From: Prorocentrum cordatum
Lineage: Eukaryota; Sar; Dinophyceae; Prorocentrales; Prorocentraceae
Length of the DNA: 64,000 nucleotides
Direction of reading: 5' to 3'
Assembly: GCA_963575745.1 (NCBI GenBank)
Contig: CAUYUJ010017914.1
Span: 110,195 to 174,194 of the forward strand
Shown: one piece after another, positions 10,145-19,078 of the stretch
Numbering within the stretch: position 1 is the first letter of the stretch
How the letters are laid out: every line of letters begins with the position of its first letter
Translations under genes and position numbers: made by a program
Notes under the pieces: generated by a model
What the model was told of the DNA's origin: nothing
The model's input: only the letters and a program-made list of their open reading frames with translations
The model's database searches: none

Positions 10145-10600
10145 TCTGTCCTTGTTGCCCTCGCGGTCCAGTTTGCCAGCACGGGCGCCTACTATAAAGG
10201 CGCCCCTTTAGCTGCTCGGAAACGAGCCTTATATTTCACGCCTGGCAGCGAGCCGGCTTTGTACAACTCAGGCTCTTTGCCTTAATACACATTTGCTTGG
10301 TGAGGTATGGCCTAATTTTGGCTTACCTCTAACTAAGCCGATAGCCCTTCATTGTTTGAAGGGGCTGTCCTGTATTTGCGTGAAATACTTTGCGAGGAAA
10401 CTCGCCTTGCAGTCTGGTGTTTGACCAGACTGTGCGCACTGTTTTCTTTTCTTTGCAAACAGTCGTGCGCGCGATCTTTGCGTGCGACTATGCTCTCCGT
10501 CTCCTCCCCTCCCGACTTTAAGGGTAGCTCTTTGGGAGATGTTACAGTATCGGGAGCATAGTTCGCGCGCCGCTGCCTTGGGCTCAAGGCGCGCGCGCCC
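10145..10600 (+). other. Serial stem-loops downstream of copia pol (3' UTR or LTR region)
   Basis: At least seven hairpins follow one another. GGGCGCCT/AGGCGCCC has a 7-nt loop (10183-10205). GCTCG-GAAA-CGAGC is at 10214-10227. AGCCCTTC/GAAGGGGCT is at 10343-10366. GCGAG-GAAA-CTCGC is at 10392-10405. CAGTCTGG/CCAGACTG has a 7-nt loop (10410-10432). GCGCACTGTTT pairs with AAACAGTCGTGCGC (10434-10470). GCCTTG-GGCT-CAAGGC lies inside GCGCGC arms (10565-10597). Two have GAAA tetraloops. The GCGAGGAAACTCGCC string also occurs inside the RNase H coding region (9608-9622). The role is unknown. Confidence 0.7.
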
Positions 10601-10849
10601 TATTTGCCCGGACACCGCGAGTGTTCGCTATGTGCTGGAAAGATCATTACATCGATTTTTTATGAATTTTATAATCTAATCCGGCACACCCTCTTTACTG
10701 ACACTTCCAGCTTCTGCAGAGCGATGGACGCACTATTTGCCATCCGATGGGTACACGGTCAGCGCCTATGGAATCGGATAGGTGAATCTTAATATGGCAT
10801 ATATGCCCCCCTATGCCCGTACCAGGCTCCACTTTTTCGATGAGTGAGG
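10601..10849. other. AT-richer sequence after the hairpins
   Basis: A moderately AT-rich piece (10640-10690), then ordinary sequence up to a GGA tract. Could be the rest of an LTR, but no second LTR is present for comparison. Confidence 0.3.
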
Positions 10850-11085
10850 TTGGAGGCAGCGGAGGAGAGGAGGAGGAGGGAGGAGAGGAGCGAGAGGAGG
10901 AGGAGGGAGGAGGTGGAGGAGGAGGAGGAGGAGGAGTTGTACCAGAGTGAAGGAGGAGTGGAGGGCGTCGGAGTCTGAGGGAGGAGGGAGGAGCAAGAGA
11001 GTAGGAGGGAGGAGGAGATAGGAGGAGGAGAGGAGGAGGATTGGAGGAGGGAGGAGAGTGTGGAGGAGGAGGAGGGAGGAGGAGG
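10850..11085. repeat. (GGA)n microsatellite
   Basis: Purine-only runs of GGA/GAGG on the plus strand, opposite in polarity to the TCC tracts in the first 7 kb. Confidence 0.95.
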
Positions 11086-11224
11086 AGGAGGCTTGGGCTC
11101 TCCACAGGAGCGCCACGGCTTCCCCCGCGTCGCCGAGCCCGCGGTCCTCGCGCTGGGCGCCAGGCCCGCCGCCGCCGCCGGCCTCGCCGCACGTGCCGCA
11201 AAGCGCCCGCACGCCCAGGTTCGC

Positions 11225-11225
<1 letters not shown>
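11086..11225 (-). other. GC-rich stretch with a short Cys-containing minus frame
   Basis: On the minus strand one frame contains ALCGTCGEAGG, a CxxC pair in a Gly/Ala context, between trinucleotide repeats. This could be a remnant of an exon. There is no confirming motif and it may be chance. Confidence 0.15.
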
Positions 11226-11293
<68 letters not shown>

Positions 11294-11553
11294 CGAAGGC
11301 CTTCGGACGGCCTTCGCCTCCACGCCGCGCCGCTCCAGCCTCCTCCTCCCCTCTCCTCCCTCAGGTTCCTGGGCCTGGATCCCTGGCGCAAACATCCCGG
11401 CCTTCGGAGGCCGCTGGAGGACTTTCGGAGGTCCTCCGGGGGCCTCTTGGGGGCCTCTGGGAGCCTCGTGGGCGGCTCCGGGCCCCCCATATGCGGCGGT
11501 CGTCGCCGCCACCGCCACCGCCGCCGCTGCCGCCGCCACCGCCGCCGTCGTCG

Positions 11554-11587
<34 letters not shown>

Positions 11588-11603
11588 GGCTGTCGTCGTC
11601 GTT

Positions 11604-11660
<57 letters not shown>
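11226..11660. repeat. (GTC)n and (GCC)n trinucleotide tracts
   Basis: Perfect GTC runs at 11228-11292 and about 11570-11660, with a GCC-rich block at 11500-11570. They read as poly-Asp, poly-Val or poly-Ser, depending on frame. Between them lies a CGGAGG-rich segment with AAGGCCTTCGGACGGCCTT-like dyads. Confidence 0.92.
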
Positions 11661-11662
<2 letters not shown>

Positions 11663-11699
11663 CTGCCGCTTGTCCCTGGAAACAGCCGACGACGTGGCT

Positions 11700-11960
11700 C
11701 TGTTCAATCCGCGGGTCCCATGGGGTCTCGACCCCAGGGCCCATTTCGATCGGATGGATCCCATTCGATATCGGCTCCAGCCAGCCCGACTGGATTCCGA
11801 TATTCGGGCGGTCCGATTCGGCCCGAAGCTTGCATGGTAGCGTTGTGCGTCCTGGCGCCTCCACTTAGGTTCGATTCCACCAATGTGCATGCGCGGCTCG
11901 ATTCGACGCGCGTTCCGATCCAATCCGACTGCCCAATTCGATTTTCACTGCTCCTGCCCC
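11700..11960. repeat. GATC/GATTCGAT-rich dispersed sequence
   Basis: Repeated CGATTCGA, GATCCGAT and CCGATT motifs occur here and again at 28020-28165, 28650-28700 and 37430-37565. The repeated words (GGTTCGATTCC, CATTTCGATCGGATGG) indicate one diverged family, but copies do not align cleanly end to end by eye. Confidence 0.5.
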
Positions 11961-12640
11961 TGTCCCAAGGAGGACCTCCTTGTGGCGGGTCAGTTTTGAT
12001 GGCCCGGGGGCAGAAACTGCACTGGATGCCGAAATTGAAGCGCCCCATCAGAGCCAAACTCGGTGGCGGCAAGCATGCCCATATCCTCGGCCGCGCCCAC
12101 ACGCGGGCGGCCAAGCGAGGGCGCCTCGCGCGGAACGTAAGGTGCCGCGCGCTCGTGGGACCGCGCCTCGGTGTCCAGACCGCGCGATGAACGTGCTCGC
12201 GGTCGTCGGTCCTGAGCCCCCAGGCTGCCGACGTGACAACCGACCCGCATAGCAAGGATGGACATCCTTCATAAGGTATTGTGGCATCCCTGCCCCTTCG
12301 GCCCATCCTTGGCCACCTTCGCTGGCCGCGCCCCGCACGAAAAGCTTCGACATTTTCCCACCCAAGGCCCTGGCATCCTTTTTCGTGGGTCCTTCTGATA
12401 CGGGTCGGTTGCATTTTTTTCACGACGTGGCCCCTGGGTGTGTAGACCATTTCCCTGGGACGAGCTTTTCCTCCCAGGCCGTTTCCGACGACCCCTTGAG
12501 GGCCCGGCAAGGGGGCCGTCACGTGGCCGGGCACGGTGAAGAGCGCACGGTCGTCGTGATTCGCTTCCTGGCGCGAGGAGGCCCGGGTATGTTTGGTTGC
12601 GCGTCCCGCCGGGAACCCGCGTGGGGACGTCCGGGTCGTT
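11961..12640. other. GC-rich sequence, mostly unassigned
   Basis: Contains an inverse copy of the 170-bp dispersed family at about 12440-12520. The rest has overlapping frames on both strands with no recognisable domain. Confidence 0.4.
12440..12520 (-). repeat. 170-bp dispersed family (R170), partial
   Basis: Read on the minus strand it shows the order GGCCC..GCCGGGCCC, AAACGGCCTGGGA-like and CCAGGGAAATGG, which recurs in at least ten other places in the window. Confidence 0.5.
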
Positions 12641-12651
12641 TTCCCCAAGTC

Positions 12652-12768
12652 CGTTCGGCCCTTGCGTAAGAGTTGCCGTACATGTTTTTTGTTTCTCCTC
12701 CTCCTCCTCCTCCTCCCTCCTCCCGTTCGGCCCCTGCGTAAGAATTGCCGTATATGTTTTTTGTTTTT
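12652..12768 (+). repeat. Direct repeat, 43 bp x 2, leading into TCC tracts
   Basis: CGTTCGGCCC, TGCGTAAGA, TTGCCGTA and ATGTTTTTTGTTT occur at 12652-12695 and 12724-12768. Each copy is followed by a TCC tract, so module and tract were duplicated together. Confidence 0.85.
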
Positions 12769-12890
12769 CTTCCTCCTCCTCCTCCTCCTCCTCCTCCTTC
12801 TCTTTCTCCTCCTCCTCCTCCTCCCCCTCCTTCTCCTCAACCTCCTCTTCCTCCTCCTCTTCCACCTCGCTTCCTCATCGCCCGCTGCCA
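12690..12890. repeat. (TCC)n microsatellite
   Basis: Imperfect TCC/TTC runs split by the second copy of the 43-bp module. Confidence 0.93.
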
Positions 12891-13206
12891 CGCTTAGCAC
12901 GCCCCTTGTTTCACCCACCCCGTGATCCGACGCTGCCACAGAACATACAACATCGCAAAGAATCGCGACTGGAACCCCAGACCCCATGTTTCTACGCCAT
13001 GTTTCGATTCGGGCCGCTTCGCGGGGGGGTCCCCAGGGCCCGAAGCTGGGCGAAAGCGCCCGGTCCGAGAGCAAATGGTAGTACAGCGTGGGCGAAAAAG
13101 GGGCAGCGCCTGGACCTGAGAGCCATCGTGTCCGTTCCACCCCATTGGCCGACCCAGATCTGCGACGTCCGGATTTTGTCCGGGCGGCGCCCCCAGGAGT
13201 CCCGGC

Positions 13207-13300
13207 CCGCTCCCCCTCCCAGGACCAGCGTCTCGCCCCGAGCCGTTTCCTGACGGGATCCCGGGGCCCGGCGAGGGCCCCCAGGGGGCCGAAAAAAGGA
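13207..13300 (-). repeat. R170 dispersed family copy
   Basis: The plus strand reads CCCAGGACCAGCGTCTCGC, CCGAGCCGTTTCCTGACGG and CCCGGGGCCCGGCGAGGGCC, the reverse of the family consensus. This is one of the clearest copies. Confidence 0.75.
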
Positions 13301-13326
13301 CGAACAGTCCTGCCGTCGCCCTGGAC

Positions 13327-13392
13327 TTGTTCTGTTGTTGTTATTGTTGTTGTTGTTGCTGCTGCTGCTGCTGTTATTGTTGTTGTTGTTGA
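13327..13392. repeat. (TTG/TGC)n microsatellite
   Basis: TTG and TGC trinucleotides, which read as poly-Val/Leu/Cys or Asn/Gln. Confidence 0.92.
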
Positions 13393-14160
13393 ACATTATT
13401 TATTCTAAAGAATAATTATTGTTGGGACCCCTGGTGCGCGGCCCCCTCGCCGCGCCTAGGCCGCAGCCACATTTTCATCATTTTCGTGAGGAAGTCATGT
13501 CAGGTCACAAAGGTGGGTCAGCTCCGGAATCCGGTTGTTTTTGTTGTCCCCGTTTTTCCTTGCAAAAAAATAAGCGTCCCTTTTTTTTTTTATTATTTTA
13601 TTATTTATAAAGTGGACATTTCTTGTTCTAACATAACCAAACTTCAAGAATCCTTGCAAAAAATAAGGTAAAGTGGACATTCGCGCGCGCAAGACGAAAT
13701 CCTTCCAAAACCTTAGTTTTCGTAGCGATTTTAACATAAAAACATCAAAAAACCAATTGTTTTTTTCAAAAAAAAAAAGTGTCAAAATTTCATCCCGCGC
13801 GCTCTTGCGGATTCGTAGGAAACCCAACACTTTTTAAACATTTCTGTCACATGGGCTTTTGACACGCAGCCACAGGTGTTCAACGTGCTCATTTCTCTTC
13901 GAACAGACGATATTCACTCACAACGTTGCGCACCTACCAGGGTATCATCCCTGTCTAACATAATTACCATGCGGGGACCCACATTCGGTTCTTTCTTTCG
14001 CGCGCACGGCTGACACACGTACTCCACACACACATACCCACATTGGGTTTCCGTACAGGGAATTTTAGCCACCAGCACGCCCACATCATAAAAATCATAA
14101 GAATCACACGCACACGCGCCACCGACTTCTCTCTGGGCACCACCTCAACACCCCACCTAT
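13393..14160. other. AT-rich island and unassigned sequence
   Basis: 13560-13860 is strikingly AT-rich for this window, with poly-T and poly-A runs. AAAGTGGACATT occurs twice (about 13610 and 13670), as does CCTTGCAAAAAA-TAAG (about 13558 and 13650). No gene is seen. The composition suggests DNA of different origin, such as a degenerate insertion. Confidence 0.5.
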
Positions 14161-14163
14161 AGC

Positions 14164-14769
14164 ATGTCCGTCGGCATGTTACCACAACAAGTCCGTGTGT
14201 CACCACGTCATCGAACAAAATCACTGATCACTGTCACATCCGTAGCCATCTCGGATCAAGGTTTCGCCTGTGTTCTTGGATGGGTCATGGCTTTGTCGGC
14301 GAAAGCCCTTGACGAGCAGTATGGCCCAGAGCTGTCGCGGCCTCCTTTGGCCGACTGCGGCAGCCCGTATTATTTGCATCAGGCGTTCGTTGCAAAGGGT
14401 ATCCAGGTCAGTCACCAGGCGTGCAAGCTTTGGTGGTGCAAGTATCGGGTTGTGCCTGGCACGGTCAGTATTTCTAGCGCCAAGGAGCTGGAGGAGCAGC
14501 ACGGCTCTGCCATCCGCCACCTGGGCATCGAGTATAATACAGCTTTCAAATTATGCGGGGCGCTCCCCGCTCATCCACAGTCGGAAATCCACCAATCTGT
14601 TGATGTGTGCAGAAAGGTTTTCGCAACGACCGTGGTATGCAGTTCATTGTTGTACAAAGAGAACGCTGTCGTCTGCAAAAGGCCAGAACGATCGGCAATC
14701 TGGAGAACTGGTATGGCACTGAATCGTCATGATAGACGCACACACCAGACATGCCCGAGGGGATACTGA
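14164..14769 (+). pseudogene. Fragment of a repeat-domain protein (two units of about 55 aa)
   Basis: The frame is 201 codons. Residues about 42-145 look like real protein, with two related units. Unit 1 contains SAKALDEQYGPEL, YYLHQAF and WWCKYRVVPG. Unit 2 contains SAKELEEQHGSAI, FKLCGAL and a weaker end. The SA(K)xLEEQxG...YxLCxAL...WxxKY arrangement recalls a repeated domain I associate with dinoflagellate and other algal predicted proteins, whose function I do not know. The conserved part starts well downstream of the first Met and ends before the stop, so this is probably a gene fragment. It lies between perfect 18-bp direct repeats, suggesting capture or retroposition. Confidence 0.5.
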
Positions 14770-15000
14770 CGGCAGACAACGGAATACAAGCTCTGTCGGT
14801 CCGCTCCCATGCTGGCGACTGACACGCACTGACAAACGACAATCTATTGACAATCCACCTGGTTGCGGGACAGAAACGGACAAACGGTCGGAAAACGGTA
14901 CAGGTGTTCTGCCACAGTGTTGGCACACCACAACGCTCGGGGAGAAGGCCGTCAGCTTGCATACTAAGCTAGCTTCCACAAAATGTTACCACAACAAGTC
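14176..15000 (+). repeat. 18-bp direct repeats bracketing the gene fragment
   Basis: ATGTTACCACAACAAGTC is present perfectly at 14176-14193 and 14983-15000. The 789 bp between contain the repeat-domain fragment. The repeats may be target duplications of one insertion or the ends of a larger repeated unit. Confidence 0.75.
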
Positions 15001-15112
15001 ATTGTACCCATGCGCCAGTGTAGTAGCCAAGGTCGTCCGCAGGCCACGAAGTGAAGTGTCCGAACGTCATGGGGCGGGAAGCTGGGTGTGGGTGGTGGCG
15101 AAGAGTCGTCCT

Positions 15113-15216
15113 AAACTTGGTAGAGCTTGAACCGGCCCCCCCACAAAGTGGGGGTATTGCCCGCCTCCTATGAAAACCCTGGCACTGGTGAGAACGGAGT
15201 GTCCCCAGTCTTAAAT
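15113..15216 (+). mobile_element. Possible retroposon 3' end with (TTG)n tail
   Basis: A hairpin CCCCCCCACAAAGTGGGGG (15137-15155) is followed by about 60 bp of ordinary sequence ending CAGTCTTAAATGA, and then directly by TTG repeats. This layout (stem, short body, simple-repeat tail) is what a SINE or LINE 3' end would show, but there is no second copy here to confirm it. Confidence 0.35.
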
Positions 15217-15411
15217 GATTGTTGTTGTTGTTGTTGTTGTTGATGTTGGTGTTGGTGTTGTTGTTGTTGATGATGATGATGTTGTTGTTGTTGTTGGTGT
15301 TGTTGCTGCTGATGATAATGTTGTTGGTGTTGCTGTTGTTGTTGTTGCTGATGATGTTGTTGTTGTGGTTGTTGTTGCTGCTGCTGCTGTTGTTGTTGTT
15401 GTGGTTGTTGA

Positions 15412-15443
<32 letters not shown>

Positions 15444-15459
15444 CTGCTGTTGATGGTGC

Positions 15460-15490
<31 letters not shown>

Positions 15491-15510
15491 GGTGGTGTTG
15501 TTGCTGCTGT
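15217..15510. repeat. (TTG/TGC/TGA)n microsatellite
   Basis: About 290 bp of imperfect TTG with TGC and TGA interruptions. Confidence 0.95.
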
Positions 15511-15690
15511 TTTTTGTTTTACGGCGCGAGCGTGTCTGGGAACGCGCCTCTGACGTTCGCGGCTTCCTGCTGCCCGCCCTGCCCGCCCCGCAGAGGCTCG
15601 ACAGCCCGGCGGCCCGCCGGGCCCGCGCGGCCGCCTCGCGCTTGCGCGCGTCGGCGGCCGTGGGCCTCCGCTCGTGGAGCACGCGGCACC

Positions 15691-16530
15691 GCCGGCGGCT
15701 CCGGGCGGAGGCGCCCCCGGGCAGCATGCCGGAGGTCAATTAACGGGCGAATAGCGGTATAGAATAAACTTTTTCGCCGTCGGGGACACCTGCCCCAGAG
15801 CGGCTGAAAAGTTTATACCCTTACGGTGCCACCGTAAGGGTATAAACTTCCCAGCCGCCCAGGGACAAGCGCCCACGACAGCGAAAAAGTTTCTTTTATA
15901 CGTTCTTCGCCCCTTAAGTCAAGCAATGGCGAAGCGTCCTGGCTCGCCTGTAGCCCTACCGAACAATGCTCTGAAGAGCCTTCTGTGGTCTCCACGAGAT
16001 GCTCTGAGAACATTTCTGGCGGCTCCGGGCGGAGGCGCCCCCGGGCAGCACGCCGCGAGGTCAAGCAGTGGCGAAGCGTCCTGGCTCGCCTGTAGCCCTA
16101 CCGAACAATGCTCTGAAGAACCTTCTGTGGTCTCCACGAGATGCTCTGAGAACATGTCTGGCGGCTCCGGGCGGAGGCGCCCCTGGGCAGCACGCTGCAG
16201 TGGGCACGAACGGACCCGGTACGGAAAGAGTGGGCACATACAATGCTCAACAGCAGTTCCCGTTCATTTTGAACAGGACGCGCTGTCGGTGTCGCCGCGG
16301 CCAGTGTCCATTTGGGACAGAAGGGCGCCTGCCCAACAGTGGCCGCTGTTGGTTTGGGGCAACATACGTTGTTGGGCATTGTACCCATTCTCTCCGTGCC
16401 CACTTCGGGCGTCCAAACGCAGGTCAAGCAGTGGCGAAGCGTCCTGGCTCGCCTGTAGCACTACCACACAATGTTCGAAGAACCTTTTGTGGCTTCCACG
16501 AACTGTTCTTAGGACGTTTCTGGCGGAGTC
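15691..16530 (+). repeat. 142-bp tandem repeat, two full units plus flanking copies
   Basis: Units begin with GTCAAGCA(A/G)TGGCGAAGCG at 15918 and 16060. A third, diverged copy starts at 16422. The unit end (GGCGGCTCCGGGCGGAGGCG, then CCCCCGGGCAGCA) also stands at 15691-15739, before the inserted foldback element. A more distant relative lies around 16640-16730. The 220 bp between units 2 and 3 are unrelated. Confidence 0.9.
15740..15917. mobile_element. 178-bp foldback element with 5-bp target duplication
   Basis: The whole element is an imperfect palindrome. Ends are TTAACGGGCGAA and TTCGCCCCTTAA. The centre has perfect 19-bp arms AAGTTTATACCCTTACGGT / ACCGTAAGGGTATAAACTT around GCC (15810-15850). 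Intermediate arms around AAACTTTTTCGC also pair. It is flanked by GTCAA at 15735-15739 and 15918-15922. The sister units at about 16055-16080 and 16418-16440 keep the uninterrupted AGGTCAAGCAGTGG, which is the empty site. Known MITE and foldback elements behave this way. The source of the transposase is unknown. Confidence 0.88.
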
Positions 16531-16595
16531 TGTCTTGTTCTATCACATCGGGCTGATGTTCTAAGTCTGAGAACATGTTTGGGTTTATGATAACA

Positions 16596-17340
16596 TTTCG
16601 TGGTAGGACTATATGAATGCCGGGACGGTCGGCCCCTGCTCCAGAGGCGCCCCCGAGCAGCACGCCGGAGGAGTGCGAGGAGCCCGGCCGCCGCAAGGCT
16701 CGAGCAGTGGCGAGGCGTCGTGCAATCGCCTACCCGGACACGATCGCGTTGTTAAAAATCAGGACGGGCGGTTTTTCTTTGTGTTCGGCCCTTGGGGTGG
16801 GGGCCCTCGCCGGGCCCCGGAAGTGTCACAAAACGCTTCGGGATGAAACACCGGCCCCGGTGGAAATGATCTGGACGTCCAGGGACGCCGTCTTGGAAAA
16901 ATCAGGACGTCGGGGGTCTGGGTTTAGTTCGGTAGCAAATCATGGCGTGCCCTCGCAACTCTGTCTTTAGCGTCGGTTTGCGTCGATTGGCGCCTGGGAG
17001 TCGATGAGATAGCGCCGACTAGCGTCGGATAGCGTTTAATTATTTACGTCCGTTTGGCATCGACTAGCGTCGATTCGCAAGAGCCGACACAATGGTACGG
17101 GAGGCTCCCATGGCCCATAAGTTGCCACCGAACTATAGGCCCGCCCAAGAATGCGATACGAACCTTTTTGTGATTGACGCGACATGTTCTCAGAACCTTC
17201 ATGGTTGGTGCCGTATTGTTTTAGTATACCGGCGCTACGTTCCAAGAGAATTGTTTCTGTGTTCCGAGCTCTTCCTTTTGTGTAGGAAGGTTTTGTGGTA
17301 GGCCTATGGGAATGCCAGGACGGTCGGTCCCTGCTCGAGA
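16596..17340 (+). repeat. 50-bp direct repeat pair
   Basis: GTGGTAGG, CTAT..GAATGCC, GGACGGTCGG and CCCTGCTC recur at 16596-16644 and 17289-17340, about 80% alike. The DNA between contains an R170 copy and short GACTAGCGTCG-type motifs (16985-17090). Confidence 0.6.
16745..16925 (+). repeat. R170 dispersed family, near-complete copy
   Basis: Contains all family blocks in order: AAAATCAGGACGGG, TTTTTCTTTGTGTTCGGCC, GGGCCCTCGCCGGGCCCCGG, CTTCGGGATGAAACACCGG, TGATCTGGACGTCC and a terminal AAAATCAGGACGTCGGGGGT. The start and end both carry AAAATCA(G/C)GACG, a short direct repeat that appears built into the unit. Confidence 0.75.
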
Positions 17341-17739
17341 CACCAGTGGCCCTCAGAGCAGGGCGTTCCCATTTCTCCACCGCGGGCGTCCTCGCCAGCT
17401 GCTAGGCCCCGGGGCCCTCGCAGATCGGTCCGGCTCGAGTGTTTGGGGTCCTCCTCGTGCCGCGTCGCAGATCACGGCGGGGTGAGGGCGGCGAGAGGTC
17501 GGCGGACGCGGGCGGCGGAAGCAGAGGCGTGGCGTCAGTTTGTCGGATGCGGGCTTCTGGGTCCGCCATATGGGGTCGGAGCATGCTTGGTCGAAGGATC
17601 GCGGCTCCGATGTGGAGTCTGGGGCCCAGTTCTCTCCATCCCGACGCCGCCGATGCGTCGCTGATGCATCAGCGTTGCGTCGCGACCTCTGACCCTCACT
17701 TGCTCGGGCTCTATTGGAGCGACCCAGAGCAACGGAGTC
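17341..17739. other. GC-rich sequence, possibly a family D relic
   Basis: ATGGGGTCGGAGCATG, AAGGATCGCGGCTCCGATG and GCGTCGCTGATGCATCAGCG (17573-17690) loosely resemble the 20.2-kb family D element. The similarity is too weak to assign ends. No gene is supported. Confidence 0.35.
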
Positions 17740-17885
17740 GTTTTCACGGACAGGTGCGCGCCGGTTTCTCGCGTGAGGCTGCGCGTGAACGCCCTCGTTT
17801 GCAGTGTGGTTTGCCGCGTTGGCGCTTGCGGATGCCACCGCGTAAGTTTGCTATGCCATCTTGCGTGAAACCCGATGTTTCTCCA
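17740..17885 (+). repeat. Dispersed sequence shared with 61455-61570
   Basis: GCT(A/G)TGCCATCT(T/C)GCGT followed by A(A/G)ACCCG, and the upstream GCCGCG and CGCGTAAG words, occur in the same order at both places. Estimated identity is about 70%. Confidence 0.4.
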
Positions 17886-17939
17886 GGGTTGTGTTTGGCC
17901 TTTGAGCCCATTCCCTTTCCTCCGTTTGAGCTCTTCTAG

Positions 17940-18100
17940 AAACCTTCTGGGGTCGTTTTGGCCCTTCTTTGACGCCTCTTGGGCCGTCTTTGGGGTCTCT
18001 CGGGGCCTCTTGTGCCGTCTTGGGGCGCTCGACTCTTGAGGCAGTCCTGGGCCGTCTTGGGGCGACACCGCGGGCCTCTTGGGCCGTCTTGTGTCATCTA
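17940..18100 (+). repeat. CTTGG-type degenerate repeats (small block)
   Basis: TCTTGGGCCGTCTT, CTTGGGGCG and CCTCTTGGGCCGTCTTG words recur about every 20-30 bases, the same vocabulary as in 53.6-57.7 kb and in the 33-34 kb palindrome arms. Confidence 0.7.
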
Positions 18101-18164
18101 CAGCTCGCAAGAACGAGAGCGTTGAAGTCTTAATACGCTCTTGTTGGCGGCCACCAGAGGAGTT

Positions 18165-18402
18165 CGACGAGATGGACGTGGTCGGCGGCAACGGCCGGTG
18201 GAGGCAGCGGAGAGCGCTGTCGGAGAGGCGCAGGTGGGAGGTCGAGGAGCAGCTCCGGGCCGGCAGGGACGCGCAGCGCGCGCTGGAGCGGCGCAGCGTG
18301 CGGGCGGAGAAGGAGCAGCTGTGGCGCGCGCAGCAGGAGCTCTGGTCGCGGAGCTTGCCTTGTGGCAGCGATCCCAGAGGGCCTGCACGCTTGGAAGCCA
18401 CG
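18165..18402 (+). CDS. Possible exon: charged helical segment
   Basis: In one frame the sequence reads about 70 residues rich in Arg, Glu and Ala with heptad-like spacing, for example RRWEVEEQLRAGRDAQRALE and EKEQLWRAQQEL, as in coiled coils. It ends at ACGGTAAGTGAG (about 18398-18409), a good GT splice donor. No start codon or family match is recognised, and very GC-rich DNA can imitate such composition, so this is only a candidate. Confidence 0.25.
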
Positions 18403-18563
18403 GTAAGTGAGCAACACCGCGGTCACTTCGCGACCGCCGAGAAAGCATGCCTCGCGGGGAGGAGGGGCGAGGAGGGCCTTACTTGCTGCCGCCGCCTCGC
18501 GTGCTTGCGCTCCCGCTGCTGGTGCCAGCGCGCCTGCGGCCTGAGCGAGGCCGCGGGGGCCAG

Positions 18564-18745
18564 GTCCTCCTCCTCCTCCTCCTCCTCCTCCTCGCTCCTC
18601 CTCCTCCTCTTCCTCCTCCTCCTCCTCCTCCCTCCTCCTCTCCTCCTCTCCTCTCCTCTCCTCCTCCTCCTCCTCCTCCTCCTCCTCCTCCCCCTCCTCT
18701 CCTCCTCCTCCTCCTCCTCCTCCTCCTCCTCCTCCTCCTCCTCCT
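18564..18745. repeat. (TCC)n microsatellite
   Basis: Near-perfect TCC over about 180 bp. Confidence 0.95.
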
Positions 18746-18911
18746 GGTGACGGGAAGACTGACATCGGGGGGCTGCGGGCGAGAAGCTCTTGGGCGCCGA
18801 GCAGAGCTTCGCTCGATGCCCACCGAGCTGCGGCTGCCGGGGTCGGCGTACCGGGGGGCAGCGCGCCGGCTCGGGCAGCATCTGGGGCCCCGTAGGGGGA
18901 CCCCTCGTGTT

Positions 18912-19078
18912 TCAGGAGGAAAAGAAACACACAGACACAAGCAATCCTCGATTCCCCAGCAAGTATGAGAAAATATGAGAAGCGGGCGGGAAGACACAAA
19001 CCCAGAAAATATATGAGAAAATATGGGGATTCTGTTTATTTGTGTGTATTGATTTGTGTGTCCCAGGGCCCCTTCAGT
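18912..19078 (+). repeat. Dispersed 165-bp repeat S, copy 1
   Basis: GAAA/GAGACAC.CAGA, TCGAT(T)CCCCAG, AAATATG, GGGAAGAC, CCAGAAA and the terminal TTTGTGTGTATT-ATTTGTGTGT-CCC-GGGCCCCTTCA are shared in order with 41705-41880. Identity is about 75% by eye. No terminal repeats are visible. Confidence 0.75.

Noticed and set aside
15740-15917. Large hairpin as an intrinsic terminator or riboswitch
   Set aside because: Flanking target duplication and empty sites show it is an inserted foldback element.
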